Below, piece by piece: positions 11,881 through 23,490 of a stretch of 64,000 nucleotides of DNA (positions are counted from its first letter, which is position 1; the number at the start of each line of letters is the position of its first letter). The position numbers and the translations under genes were made by a program. This DNA comes from Platanthera guangdongensis (Eukaryota > Streptophyta > Magnoliopsida > Asparagales > Orchidaceae). The DNA is taken from the NCBI GenBank assembly GCA_039583875.1, contig CM077150.1, positions 4,110,332 through 4,174,331 of the forward strand, read 5' to 3'. The notes under the pieces were generated by a model. It worked only from the letters and a program-made list of their open reading frames with translations. It was not told the DNA's origin and searched no databases.

Positions 11881-12235
11881 ACACTGGTCCGCCCGCGACG
11901 GTTCACGCAAACCGGGCGCCGTTTCAGCTCCCAGCGCAAAGCAGCGGATTGCAGGCAGCAAACAGGAAATGACAACTTCTGCTTTTTGCGTTGTCATTTC
12001 CCGCTGAACCGGCGGTTCACGCAAACCGGTTACCGTTTCGAAACCCAGGAAAATGCCGCCCTAGGAGGGCAGAAAAATGAAAATGACAACACATACAACT
12101 CGTTTTTTTGCGTTGTCATTTTCCGCTGAACCGGTTATATGGTGGTTCAGTTAGACCGGTTCGCGGTCCAATTCCCAAGCAGGATGACGCCTGTCCAGGC
12201 AGAACACGGAAAATGACAACTTTCCATTTACGATG
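11881..12235. repeat. Three diverged copies of an approximately 115-130-bp unit with GAACCGG palindromes
   Basis: Each copy contains GTTGTCATTT, CCGCTGAACCGG, a GGTTCACG or GGTTCAGT step and AAATGACAAC, starting near 11880, 11990 and 12112. The last copy is repeated after the gap at 13228. The unit lies between integrase and the env-like ORF. Confidence 0.6.
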
Positions 12236-13847
12236 TTGCAACAACCTGTTTTTTATTTATTTTTATATATTTTTTTTTAAATGGCCCGAATTTTTTTCAG
12301 AATCTCATGTTCATCCAGCAGCTTTTCCTCCATTCCAATCCTAAAGCTACAAAACTACTAACTATGAAAAACTTAAAACTTTTTTTTTTTTTTAAAACAC
12401 GAAATAAAATAAAGATACTATGGGTTGCCTACCACCAAGCGCCTGATTTATGAGTCCCGGCAGGAACTTTGCTTGATTAGACAAGCTCTACACGCGACAC
12501 GACTCGGTCAATGTCGCCTCCCAGATATAACTTCAATCTCTCTCCATTCACCTTGAACTCTGTTCCATCATTCTCATTTAAATAGTCACAGCTCCATAGG
12601 GGTGCACGAGTTTAACCTTGAACGGGCCCGACCAGCGTGACTAGCTTACCAGGGAATAATTTCAAGCGAGAGTTTAATAGTAGAACAAGCTGTCCTGGCT
12701 CAAAATTTTTCTCCTTCATGCGTCGANNNNNNNNNNNNNNNNNNNNNNNNNNNNNNNNNNNNNNNNNNNNNNNNNNNNNNNNNNNNNNNNNNNNNNNNNN
12801 NNNNNNNNNNNNNNNNNNNNNNNNNNNNNNNNNNNNNNNNNNNNNNNNNNNNNNNNNNNNNNNNNNNNNNNNNNNNNNNNNNNNNNNNNNNNNNNNNNNN
12901 NNNNNNNNNNNNNNNNNNNNNNNNNNNNNNNNNNNNNNNNNNNNNNNNNNNNNNNNNNNNNNNNNNNNNNNNNNNNNNNNNNNNNNNNNNNNNNNNNNNN
13001 NNNNNNNNNNNNNNNNNNNNNNNNNNNNNNNNNNNNNNNNNNNNNNNNNNNNNNNNNNNNNNNNNNNNNNNNNNNNNNNNNNNNNNNNNNNNNNNNNNNN
13101 NNNNNNNNNNNNNNNNNNNNNNNNNNNNNNNNNNNNNNNNNNNNNNNNNNNNNNNNNNNNNNNNNNNNNNNNNNNNNNNNNNNNNNNNNNNNNNNNNNNN
13201 NNNNNNNNNNNNNNNNNNNNNNNNNNTTTTGCGTTGTCATTTTCCGCTGAACCGGTTATATGCAGTGGTTCAGTTAGACCGGTTCGCGGTCCAATTCCCA
13301 ACAGGATGACAGCCTGTCCAGGCAGCACGGAAAATGACAACTTCCATTTACGATGTTGCAACAACCTGTTTTTTTATTTATTTTTTATATTTTTTTTTAA
13401 ATGGCCGAATTTTTTTCAGAATCTCATGTTCATCCAGCAGCTTTTCCTCCATTCCAATCCTAAAGCTACAAACTACTAACTATGAAAACTTAAAACTTTT
13501 TTTTTTTTTTTAAAACACGAAATAAAATAAAGATACTATGGGTTGCCTCCCACCAAGCGCCTGATTTATGAGTCCCGGCAGGACTTTGCTTGATTAGACA
13601 AGCTCTACACGCGACACGACTCGGTCAATGTCGCCTCCCAGATATAACTTCAATCTCTCTCCATTCACCTTGAACTCTGTTCCATCATTCTCATTTAAAA
13701 TAGTCACAGCTCCATAGGGGTGCACGAGTTTAACCTTGAACGGGCCGACCAGCGTGACTTGAGCTTACCAGGGAATAATTTCAAGCGAGAGTTGAATAGT
13801 AGAACAAGCTGTCCTGGCTCAAAATTTTTCTCCTTCATGCGTCGATC
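12104..13847. other. 500-N scaffold gap flanked by the same ~620-bp sequence on both sides
   Basis: 12727-13226 is exactly 500 N. The sequence before it (about 12104-12726) and after it (13227-13846) are the same stretch, differing mainly by single-base indels in homopolymers. The left side stops at CATGCGTCGA and the right copy continues through that point. The two contig ends therefore overlap, and the gap is very probably an artefact. Confidence 0.85.
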
Positions 13848-14766
13848 ATGCCATCGTTTCGTGCGCTCTTATAAATTCTCGAGTTCTCATACGCTTGCAT
13901 TCTATCTCCTCTAGTTCATTCAATTGTAGGAGCCTCTTCTTACCGGCGTCGCGGAAATCATAATTAATTTTCTTTATTGCCCAGAATGCCGGTGCTCTAA
14001 TTCTAGAGGTAGATGACAGGACTTTCCATAAACCATCCGTACGGGGTCAGTCCAATGGGAGTCTTGAAGGCAGTGCGATACGCCCACAGCGCATCAACAA
14101 GCTTCTGTGACCAGTCTCTACGGTTCACGCTCACTGTCTTTTCTAGAATTTCTTAATCTCCCTATTGGATACTTCCGCTAGCCCATTCGTCTGGGGATGA
14201 TATGCTAATGCGACTTTATGAGTTATCCCAAATTTGTTTAGTAATGCGGTGAACTGATTATTGCAGAAATGACTTCCGCCGTCACTAAGGATTGCCCTCG
14301 GGATTCCGAATCGACTGAATATATGGTGTCTTAAGAAATTAAGGACTACCTTCGCGTCATTCCTGGGCGTCGCGATCGCTTCCACCCACTTAGATACGTA
14401 GTCCACAGCCAATAATATGAATAAATTACCATTCGAGTTCACGAACGGTCCCATGAAATCTATACCCCATACGTCAAATAGCTCGACTTCCAGCATTATA
14501 TTCATGGGCATCCCTTCGTTCTTATGTATATTCTCGCTCCGTTGGCATCTATCGCATTGCTTCACAAATGCATTGGCGTCCCTAAACAAGTAAGGCCAAT
14601 AGAATCCAGCCTCAAGCACCTTCATTGCTGTCCTCGTTCCCTTAAAATGACCTCCGTAGGGGGAGCCATGACATTTATCCAATATCGCTCTCATCTCCTC
14701 CTCGGGGATGCATCTCCGTACGATTCCATCGGCACCAACCTTGAACAACAAAGGATCATCCCACAT
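13690..14766 (-). pseudogene. Athila-like integrase
   Basis: Integrase inserts element cDNA into the host genome. The 207-codon block at 14143-14766 holds the HHCC zinc finger ([11 protein letters not shown], then CDRCQ) and the catalytic core: D in [11 protein letters not shown] in ILSDGGSHF, and the E region past AYHPQTNG. A 1-nt loss at about 14150 shifts the frame. The C-terminal part continues to about 13690 and includes [21 protein letters not shown] (residues split here for length: FEPGQLVLL and LKLFPGKL). The same C-terminal piece is present again at 12560-12726 left of the gap. Confidence 0.8.
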
Positions 14767-14901
14767 GTAAGCCGTGCCTGATGTAAAAATCGTTTCTTTT
14801 GTTGGTAGGATATTTCAGGTGGCAAAATATTGCTTGCTAAATAGTTTACTATGTCAGCATACCAAGGCGTAGCACTCTCCGAGATCGCTAGTAACTGCTC
14901 A

Positions 14902-16290
14902 TCAGGAAATCTCTCTCCACTTCAGAATGTAGTGTCGACTGTGTACTCTCAATCCTAGATAAGTGATCTGCAACGGGTTGTCCGTTCCTTTCCTATCCTT
15001 AATTTCTACATCAAACTCCTGTAAGAGAAGTACCCATCGAATCAAACGTGGTTTTGAGTCTCTCTTCTCCATGAGGTAACGGATCGCTGCATGATCGGTG
15101 TACACTATAACCTTCGTACATAAGAGATACGATCGAAATTTTTCGAATGCGAATACCACCGCCAATAGCTCCTTCTCGGTGGAGTGTAGTTGGTTTGGGC
15201 TCGATTAGGGTCTTGCTAGCATACGCAATCGTATGAATATCTTCTCACGCACTTGACCCAAAACAACTCCTACCGCGTAGTCGCTCGCGTCACACATCAG
15301 GATAAATGGCTCTTCCCAATCAGGTGTTACTACAATAGGAGCGGTGGTTAACCGATATTTGAGCTCGTCGAATGCTCTCAAGCAATCGTCATCAAAAGAA
15401 AATTTTGCATCCTTCTCTAGAAGTCCACTCAAGGGTTTAGCTATTTTCGCGAAGTCTTTGATGAATCTTCTATAGAAGCCCGCGTGTCCAAGGAAGCTTC
15501 TTAGCATTTTCACATTTTTGGGTGGAGGTAATTTTTCTATCACATCTAGTTTTGCTTTATCTACCCCCAACCCAGTCCTGGAAACATGATGACCCAACAC
15601 GATGCCTTCTCGAACCATGAAGTGGCATTTCTCCCAATTCAATACTAGGTTTGTCTCTACACAACGTGTGAGTACCTTCTCCAAACACTCTAGGCAGTCG
15701 TCAAATGACTTTCCGAAGATGGAAAAATCGTCCATAAAAATCTCAATACCCTGGTCCATAATATCAGAGAAAATGGAAATCATGCAACGCTGGAAGGTAG
15801 CCGGTGCGTTGCATAGACCAAAGGGCATTCTCCTAAACGCGAAAGTCTCATAGGGGCAAGTAAATGTGGTCTTTTCTTGATCAGCGGGTCGATGGTAATT
15901 TGATTATACCCGGAATACCCATCAAGAAAACAGTAAAAATCATTCCCCGCCATTTTATCTAGGACTTGGTCGAGGAAGGGAAGAGGGAAATGATCTTTTC
16001 GGTGGCTTTGTTTAACTTCCTATAATCCATGCAAATCCTCCACCCCGTGATCGTCCTAGTGGCGACCATCTCTTCCTTCTCGTTCCTCATAACCGTCATC
16101 CCCCCTTTTTTGGGTACACACTGAACAGGCGAGACCCACGGACTATCCGAGATGGGATATATTATACCCGCATCTAGCCACTTAATAATCTCTTTTTAAA
16201 CTACCTCTTTCATTGGCGGGCTTAAGCGGCGTTGAGGCTCAATCGACCCATGAAATGACTCCTCCAAAGAATCTTGTGCATACATAATGA
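14902..16290 (-). pseudogene. Athila-like reverse transcriptase and RNase H
   Basis: 15205-15828 encodes the RT palm with MPFGLCNAPATFQRCM and the FMDD catalytic box (FMDDFSIFG), then the thumb (LGHAGFYRRFIKDFAKI) and the start of RNase H (FILMCDASDYAVGVVLGQ). 14902-15165 is the rest of RNase H with [13 protein letters not shown]. Upstream, 15850-16290 carries the RT fingers (FLDGYSGYNQI) with frameshifts around 15850 and 15980. At least three indels break the ORF. FMDD in place of YxDD is usual for this clade. Confidence 0.8.
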
Positions 16291-16295
16291 AGGGC

Positions 16296-17172
16296 TTATC
16301 CCCCGGATATCAGCGATGTCCATCCTATGGCAGTTTTAAAATGCTTAAGCAGTTCAATTAGTCGTTTTCGTTGATCCGGTGTTAAGTTTGAATTTATGAT
16401 GACCGGTAGTGTCTCGCCATCCCCTAAATATACATAAGTAAGATGCTCGGGAAGCGGTTTTAACTCGAGTGATGGTGGCTCAACGATGGACGGTTTAACT
16501 GACAAGGATTTCTCGGGCATCTCTAATGGTTCCGGCTTACGAAACCAAGCCATTTGCTTCTCGAATGCTTGTGAACATTCTTGAATCACTTCATCATCCC
16601 CAGACTGGTCATCCTCCGTCAATAATTGATTCAATAAAATATCATGTTCATCAGAAAGTGAACTAGGCATGTAATCGCATATAGAAACGTGATTGACCAC
16701 CTCCATATTATCTTCCTCCCGGGGGGAACTTTAACGCTTTGAGTACGTTAAAAGTGACTTGTTCGTCATTCACCCGCATCGTTAACTCTCCTTTATGCAC
16801 GTCAATCAAGGTTTTACCCGTCGCTAGGAAAGGTCTTCCTACAATAATCGGAACTTCTCTATCCTCTTCCATGTCTAGAACCACAAAGTCCGCTGGAAAT
16901 ATAAATTTATCCACCTTCACCAACACGTCCTCCACTATCCCCTTTGAAAATGCTAGGGTCCTATCGGCCAACTGTAAGGTTATGGAAGTCTTGGAGATTT
17001 CTCCCAAACCCAACTTCTTATATATCGAGAAAGGCATTAAATTAATGCTCGCTCCTAGGTCACATAATGCCTTACCCTCGAATTCATATCCTATGGAACA
17101 GGGAATAGTGAAACTCCCCGGATCTTTCAACTTGGGTGGGAGTCTTTTTTGGAGAATGGCGCTGCACTCTTG
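16296..17172 (-). pseudogene. Athila-like aspartic protease and protease-RT linker
   Basis: The protease matures the polyprotein. 16708-17226 reads LPPKLKDPGSFTIPC, then the active-site box ALCDLGAS and the distal VPIIVGRPFLATG, in standard order. DLGAS in place of DTGA is a clade feature. 16296-16706 is the linker with LPEHLTYVYLGDGETLPVI. The frame runs into LTR sequence at about 17172: the residues before ECSAILQ derive from the LTR end, so gag has been deleted and the LTR fused to protease. A small frame change separates the two blocks near 16707. Confidence 0.75.
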
Positions 17173-18621
17173 GAGCGAGTGCACGTGCCGTGTCAAGTAA
17201 TAAAAGTGAGTAAGAATCGTTTCCACAGGGAGGTGATTGGTTTAGTGCTTGCAAACACCAGTTAGGCCTTTTCCTTAAATCCAAGTTAAATGAGATTTGA
17301 GATTTTCTTAAACTACCAAAATTAAGAATGCAGACTTCTAAATGAAATTACTACGGATCTTAGGGAAAATACTTTTCTTATCAAGGTGGAGATATAATCT
17401 TATATTATGATTTCCTAGGTTTAGTATGACGGATGAGTGAATGAATCGATGTGAAAATGCGTGGTGAGTGTGCCTTGCAACGATCTTAAAATAGATAACC
17501 GTATCTCTCGATATCGGCAATCCCTAGTTCTATATTTCCCCTCGGGTGAAATAAGAACCGCTCAAAGAACAAAGACCTAAGTTGCTAACACCAAGAGGAA
17601 GTCTCCTTCTCTCTTCAAATGCTATATCAAAATTATGATATACTAGCGCAACTCCTCTCTCGATTTATGAAGCGTAGCATAAATGTGAAACATTGGCCAA
17701 ACATTTCAGAAATAAAGATCATAAAATTGATAAAGAACATTCACCAAGTATTCTCAACAAAATAAACTATAAATTATCCATCAAACACAACCTAGTACTC
17801 TCATAATACAAGATTAAGGAAGGATTAGTTCATGGCGTTGGAGGAAACACTCAAAATATTGAAATAGATCTTACAAAACATTGCGGTTCACGCTTAATCG
17901 CTGCAGGAATTTCTTCCTTGAGTCGCTTCTTTGATCCGTACGAAAATCTCCTTCTTCTTCCTCTTTCCGTCGCTCTCCAACGGAGGTTTTCTTCCCAAGC
18001 CAACCCTAGATGATGCTCTCCTCCTTAGATCCGAATTAGTAATGGATTCTACTCCATTTGGTCAGTTTTTAGCATTAAAAACGTCCATACTCCTGAAGGG
18101 ACGCATCCTTCGGGCTTGGCAAAAACAAAATTTGTACCTGAGCGGAGGTGATTGATTTCGGGCGCTGCACTCTTCCTCTTTCCGTCGCTCCCCAATGGAG
18201 GTTTTCTTCCCAAGCCAACCCTAGATGATGCTCTCCTCCTTAGATCCGAATTAGTAATGGATTCTCCTTCATTTGGTCAGTTTTTAGCATTAAAAACGTC
18301 CATACTCCTGAAGGGACGCATCCTTCCATAATTAAAAATAGCGGGAATTCGAATTTGAAATTTAAAATTTCGGACAGACACATGTTGCAGTTTCAGAATT
18401 GGATGTTGCAGTAACTGGTCCAGGCCAAAATAATAATTCTGCATTCACTTCCAAGTTGATTTCTCCGGCGAATCTTGCATAGAAAACCATGAAATAAGAT
18501 CAACTTAGTACCATAAACATTAAAATACTAATTAATCATATTTTATCATCATTTAAGCTCTTTTTTATTAATTATGAAGTAGAAATATTAGGCAAGGATA
18601 ACTTCAATTGAGAAGTTATCA
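17172..18621 (-). repeat. Athila-like 5' LTR (right copy), internally duplicated
   Basis: The LTR starts TGATAACTTC on the minus strand at 18621 and reaches about 17172, where it joins the protease directly. A block at 17947-18113 is repeated at 18176-18330. Between the copies, 18121-18146 is a 26-bp piece identical to Tekay sequence at 18888-18913, followed by scraps of the LTR end and of the protease start. These look like templated insertions. Confidence 0.7.
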
Positions 18622-18984
18622 GTCGACACGCCCTACGACATGCCCGTATCGCAGGCCGTGTGCCCATTCTCAGCGAATCGTCGAGAAAATCTCGACGACT
18701 TCGCAGCTAAGTGTCGGCACACGCTTGACACGCCCTGGGACACGCCCGTGTCCCAGGCCGTGTGCCTACAGCCAGAACCCAAACTGGCCCAAAACGTCCC
18801 CCTTTGCTCCTTTGAGTTTCGGGGCGTTACAACTCTCCCCCTCTTAAAAGAATTTCGCCCACGAAATTACATAAAGGAAAGACATACAAAAACAAAATTT
18901 GTACCTGAGCGGAACAACTCCAGATACTCGTCAAGCATAGTCTGCTCTCGCTCCCAAGAGAGCTCCTCACGACCGCAATTGTCC
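18622..18984 (-). repeat. Second copy of the Tekay LTR end plus adjoining 3' region
   Basis: 18622-18831 repeats the last ~210 bp of the left Tekay LTR (7189-7399), and 18832-18984 repeats 7400-7552. Apart from a few base differences they match. The Athila-like element is thus flanked by a ~363-bp direct duplication of Tekay sequence, far too long for a target-site duplication. Confidence 0.8.
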
Positions 18985-21900
18985 CACCGGACCTTGACCA
19001 TCCCGATCTCTTTATTGCGTAGTCGCTTGACCTCCGAGTCTTCAATCCGCACGGGCTTGACCTTTGTCGTTAGCCCACTATCCACCGGCACTTGATTGAC
19101 CGCGATCACTTGCGTAGGCTCCTGCACCGCCTTCCGAAGCACCGAAATATGGAATACATCATGTAGACCACTTAGCTCCACTGAAAGCTTCAACCTATAG
19201 GCCGCTTCACCAACTCGCTCCAGAACCTCAAACGGTCCAAGGTATCTTGGGCTTAGCTTTTTCAACCGCCGCACCCGCGAGACACCCTTGAACGGCTTGA
19301 TCTTTAAGTATACATAATCGCCCACAGCGAACTCTACGTTCCTGTGCTTGACATTATAGTACTTTGCTTGCCGGTCCTGAGCGATAAGCAACCTCTCCCG
19401 AATGGTTCTCACCAAAGAAGTAGCATCCTCCACTTCCGATCGCTTATACAACTTTGACTCACCTGTTTCTAACCAAGACAACGGCGTGCGACATCTTCTA
19501 CCATATAGGGCCTCGAAGGGCGCCATTTGAATACTTGCTTGGTAGCTATTATTGTATGCGAACTCCACCAAATAAAGGTGGTCTTCCCATTGCTTTCCAA
19601 AATCTAAGACACACATGCGGAGCATGTCTTCCATGGTTCTATTAACCCTCTCGGTCTGCCCATCCGTTTGTGGATGGAAGGCTGTGCTAAACTTCAGCTT
19701 TGTTCCCAACATTTGCTGCACCAGCCTCCAATCATTGGACGTGAACCGCCCATCTCGGTCACTCACGATGCTGCGGGGCACACCATGAAGCCGTACTATG
19801 TTATCCACATAAAGCTTTGCCAACTTCTCCACCAGGATCATCCTTCCTATACGGAATAAAATGCGACACCTTCGTTAATCGATCAACAACCACCCAAATG
19901 ACGTCGTTTCCCTTTTGTGACCTTGGCAAACCGTGCACAAAGTCCATAGAGATGTCGTCAAATTTCCACTCCGGAATAGGCAAGGACTTAAGAAATCCTC
20001 CCGGCTTTTGGCACTCCGCCTTTACCAAGGCGCAAGTTTGGCACTTCGCTACGTATAGCGCCACATCCTTTTTCAAACCCGGCCACCAAAACAGTTTCTT
20101 CACATCGCGGTACATCTTCGTGCTGCCCGGGTGAATCGAGTACTTGGTATAGTGTGCCTCGTACAACAACTCCACCCGTAAATTGCCCACACTTGGGACG
20201 CACAATCGACCGTCTTTCCAAAGCAATCCGTCCTCCACGACGAATTGGGAATTTGACCCATCCAGAGCCTCTATCATGAACTGCTTCATATGAGCATCCA
20301 TATCCAAAGCCTGCCGAATCCGATCAGCCAGGTCATATTGGACTTCAGTCCAATTCAGAACTGCTTCAGCACTTGATTGCCTGTCCACACAAACAATCTC
20401 CAACGCCTCCAACTCCTGCACCAACCGCTCATCGTGCACCGATAGCCAATTAGCTTGAGCTGGGGCTCGACGACTCAACGCATCCGCAACCGCATTCCCT
20501 TTGCCAGGCACGTAGTGGATCTTGAATGTATAGTCCCCCAGGAACTCCATCCATCTACGCTGCCGCATATTCAGATCTTTCTGATCAATCAGATACTTTA
20601 GGCTCTTGTGATCGGTGTAGATATCAATCTTCACACCGTACAAGTAGTGTCTCCACAGCTTCAAGTCAAAAATCACGGCCACTAACTCCAAGTCATGGAC
20701 CGGATAATTCCTCTCGTGTACTTTTAGCTGTCTCGAGCCATAAGCTATCACGCTTCCGTGCTGCAGTAGCACGCAACCCAAACCGCTGCCCGAAGCATCG
20801 CTATATATCTCATAGCCTTCGGTTCCACATGGCGAACTCAGCACAGGCGCCGTGGTCAACCGACACTTCAATTCCTCGAAAGCTCGCACGCACTCCGGCG
20901 TCCAAACGAACTTATGCTCCTTCCTCGTCAAAGTAGTGAGAGGTAACGCTATCCGCGAGAAGTTCTCTACGAAGCGCCTATAATAGCCGTCAAGCCCCAA
21001 AAAGCTCCGGACTTCTGCTACCGTAGCAAGCTCAGGCCACTCCCGTATCGCAACAATCTTCGCCGGATCCACAGCAATACCCTCTCCACTCACTATATGC
21101 CCGAGGAACGCCACTGAGGATAGCCAAAACTCGCACTTCGAGAACTTGGCATACAACTGATTTCTCCTTAGCGTCTCCAACACCAAATGAAGATGCTTGA
21201 AGTGATCTTCCTCACTTTGCGAGTACACCAAAATATCGTCGATGAAGACGATCACGAAATGGTCCAAGTACTCCCTGAACGTCCTGTTCATCAAATCCAT
21301 GAACACTGACGGCGCATTAGTCAGCCCAAACGGCATGACCGTAAACTCATAATGCCCGTACCTTGTACTAAACGCTGTCTTCGGGATATCACTCTCCCTT
21401 ATCCGCAGCTGATAGTACCCAGCCTTGAGATCCAACTTCGAGTACACCGTCGACCCGACTAACTGATCGAAGAGATCATCAATCCGAGGGATCGGGTACT
21501 TGTTCTTCTCAGTTAGCTTGTTTAGCTCCCGATAATCAATACAAAGCCTCAAGCTTCCGTCCTTCTTCTTAACAAAGAGGACCGGTGCGCTCCAAGGCGA
21601 AGAACTCGGGCGCACATACCCTTGCTCCAACAACTCTTGCAGTTGAACTTTCAGCTCCGCCATTTCCTTAGGCGCTAGCCGATACGGAGATCGTGACACA
21701 GGCTTTGCACCTGTCACTAGCTCGATCGTAAAATCTATCTCCCGCTGAGGCGGGGCTCCAGGAAGATCTGCGGGGAACACATCAGGGTATTCCGATATCA
21801 CTGAAATATAATCCAACGCGGGCTTCGGCTTTGCAACCTCCACTAGTCTAAAGAACAGTTCTGCACCAGCACGAACCGCCTTCACCACCTGAAGAGCAGA

Positions 21901-22274
21901 CATCAACGTCTTGCTCGACCCCTTTAAGCCCGTAAAAGTCGTCTCACGACTTGCTCCCAGCTTGACTTCCTTGTTACCGCAATCTATATGGGCCTGCTGC
22001 TCCGAGAGCCAGTCCATGCCAAATATGACGTCGAACTCCACTAACGGAAGTAAAGACGCCCGCAGGTCGAACTCCTGCTCCCCAATACGAATCTTAACAT
22101 CGCAGATCCTAACCGCTCGCATCGAACACCCATTGGGCAACAACACATCCAACTTATCCTTCGCCATCGAAGAAGGGACTCCGATGCGTGATATAAATCC
22201 TTCGGACAAGAAGGAGTGTGAAGCTCCCGTATCGAAGAGTGCTCGTGCCGGATTTTCACAAATCAATACAAATC
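18867..22274 (-). pseudogene. Tekay-like pol: protease, RT, RNase H, integrase, chromodomain-like tail
   Basis: Two long open blocks (19801-22311, 836 codons; 18867-19841, 324 codons) make one polyprotein broken once by a frameshift near 19840, inside integrase. The first block shows protease DTGA (residues 27-30), RT from YRLAP (about 210) to FIDDIL (356-361), RNase H YSDAS (503) and TDHKS (566), and the integrase zinc finger with C767 and C770. The second block shows SDRDGRF and [12 protein letters not shown] for the catalytic D and E, then a chromodomain-like segment near residues 262-312. The first block has no ATG near its start; its first 13 codons fall in the proposed intron. Apart from the frameshift it looks close to intact. 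Confidence 0.85.
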
Positions 22275-22350
22275 CTAAACAAGTAGTGATAAGGTAACAT
22301 GTGCATAACAAGCATATAAAGAAATTGACTTGCTATAAATTAAACCGTAC
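22275..22350 (-). other. Putative 76-nt intron between gag and pol
   Basis: On the minus strand ACAG|GTACGG begins the segment and CTTGTTTAG|GA ends it. It is AT-rich. The gag frame stops inside it (22340-22342) and the pol frame is also closed inside it (TAG at 22333-22335). Removing exactly these 76 nt joins gag to protease in frame (phase 1, glycine codon), giving [28 protein letters not shown]-type branch candidate (CTTAT) lies about 20 nt before the acceptor. Confidence 0.6.
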
Positions 22351-23490
22351 CTGTCACCACATCAGCTTGTTTAATGGCCTCCTGTTGGCCAAGATTGTAA
22401 ACCCTTGGTTGGGCCGGAGCATAATGGGATGCGGTCAACTCCACCGCCTTACCCTTTTCTTCATAAGTAGCTCCCGGCCTCCTCTCGGACTTAGGATGTC
22501 CGCTCCAACAATCACGGGGGAAATGCCCCGTCTTTCCACACGTAAAGCACGCACCCGGGGTCCGACCCGTAGTCGCCCCAGAAGCGCCAGAAGGAGCTGG
22601 ACCCGAAGTCCTATGCTTCTTGAAAGCCCTCCGATAGCCGGATTTTGAAGTAGTCGGCACTCTGAACTCAGATTTTCTATCAACTTCTTCGCTTGCACGC
22701 TCTTCATGTCCTTCTCCAAGGACCGGGCAGTATTGACCAAGGTTAAGAAACCCTGCGTCATCGGCCCTGAAAGTAATAATCTCAGCTCATCCCTCAAGCC
22801 TTCATAGAAGCGATTAGTCTTGCGCTCCTCATCCATGATGGTGGAGCTAGCATAACGACTCAAACGCGTAAACTCGTGGAGATAATCATCCACGCTCCTC
22901 TCACCCTGCACCAACTTCAGGAATTCATTCTCCATTGAAATCCTCTGAGTAGAAGGGAGGTATCTTGCTAAGAACAATCCCGAGAACTCTTCCATCGGAA
23001 CGTCTATCAGTTGTCTACCTCTCAAATGATGCAGCTCCAAACCTTCCCACCACATCCTCGCTTCCCCGTCTAGAAGGAACGTAGCGATGGTGGTCATTTG
23101 CCACTCCTCCGTCTCCGTCGCTGTCATGACTCTCTTCACCCTAGAGGGCCAGTCTTCAGCCTGAGATGGGGTTCCCAACCCCGAGAATAACGGAGGGTTA
23201 AAGCTCATTACATGCTTCAGCTGCCTCTCAGTTGCCCTCCTTGGCACTATTGGTTCCACAACCACTTGCTCCACCCTCCTCGGCTCAGCCTCTTGAAGAG
23301 GTACTTGCTCCATCACAGGAGCAGGCTGCTGCGCTTACCTTCCAGGCTGCGCATTGATCACGGCCAACACCACTTCAGCCACCAATCGTATATTTTCAGC
23401 CGACAGAGGTGTTGCAGGAGCAACGTCCGGTGCACTACTAGCCTCAGAAACTCGGCGTTCTGACGGCCCAACACCACTTCGGGTCACCTA
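22351..23490 (-). pseudogene. Tekay-like gag with zinc knuckle
   Basis: Gag packages the RNA in virus-like particles. The minus strand reads the gag core in 22435-23316 (FNPPLFSGLG, AEDW, ARMWWEGLE, FLARYLPS, DYLHEFTRLSRYA) and then a CCHC knuckle, CFTCGKTGHFPRDC, near 22520-22560 in a different frame. A 1-nt loss near 22685 accounts for the shift. A TAA near 23338 interrupts the N-terminal part, which is open from about 23490. The start codon is unclear; a GTAAAAG...CTATAG segment upstream could be a leader intron, but that is weak. Confidence 0.8.

Larger units (their letters stand above)
7552..18621 (-). mobile_element. Athila-like Ty3/Gypsy element, gag-deleted, nested in the Tekay element
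   Basis: Minus-strand order from the right is LTR, protease, RT, RNase H, integrase, env-like ORF, long 3' UTR, hairpin plus polypurine tract, LTR. The protease context (LPPKLKDPGSFTIPC, CDLGAS), the FMDD polymerase motif and the downstream ORF with ILKGIKFNVGK are signatures of the Athila branch. LTRs begin TGATAACTTC on the minus strand. gag and the primer site are missing, both LTRs are rearranged, and coding has many frameshifts. No clean target duplication could be found because the left end is scrambled. Confidence 0.75.

Noticed and set aside
12612..13479. Open frames spanning the N run
   Set aside because: They are produced by translating N as unknown residues across a probable false gap.
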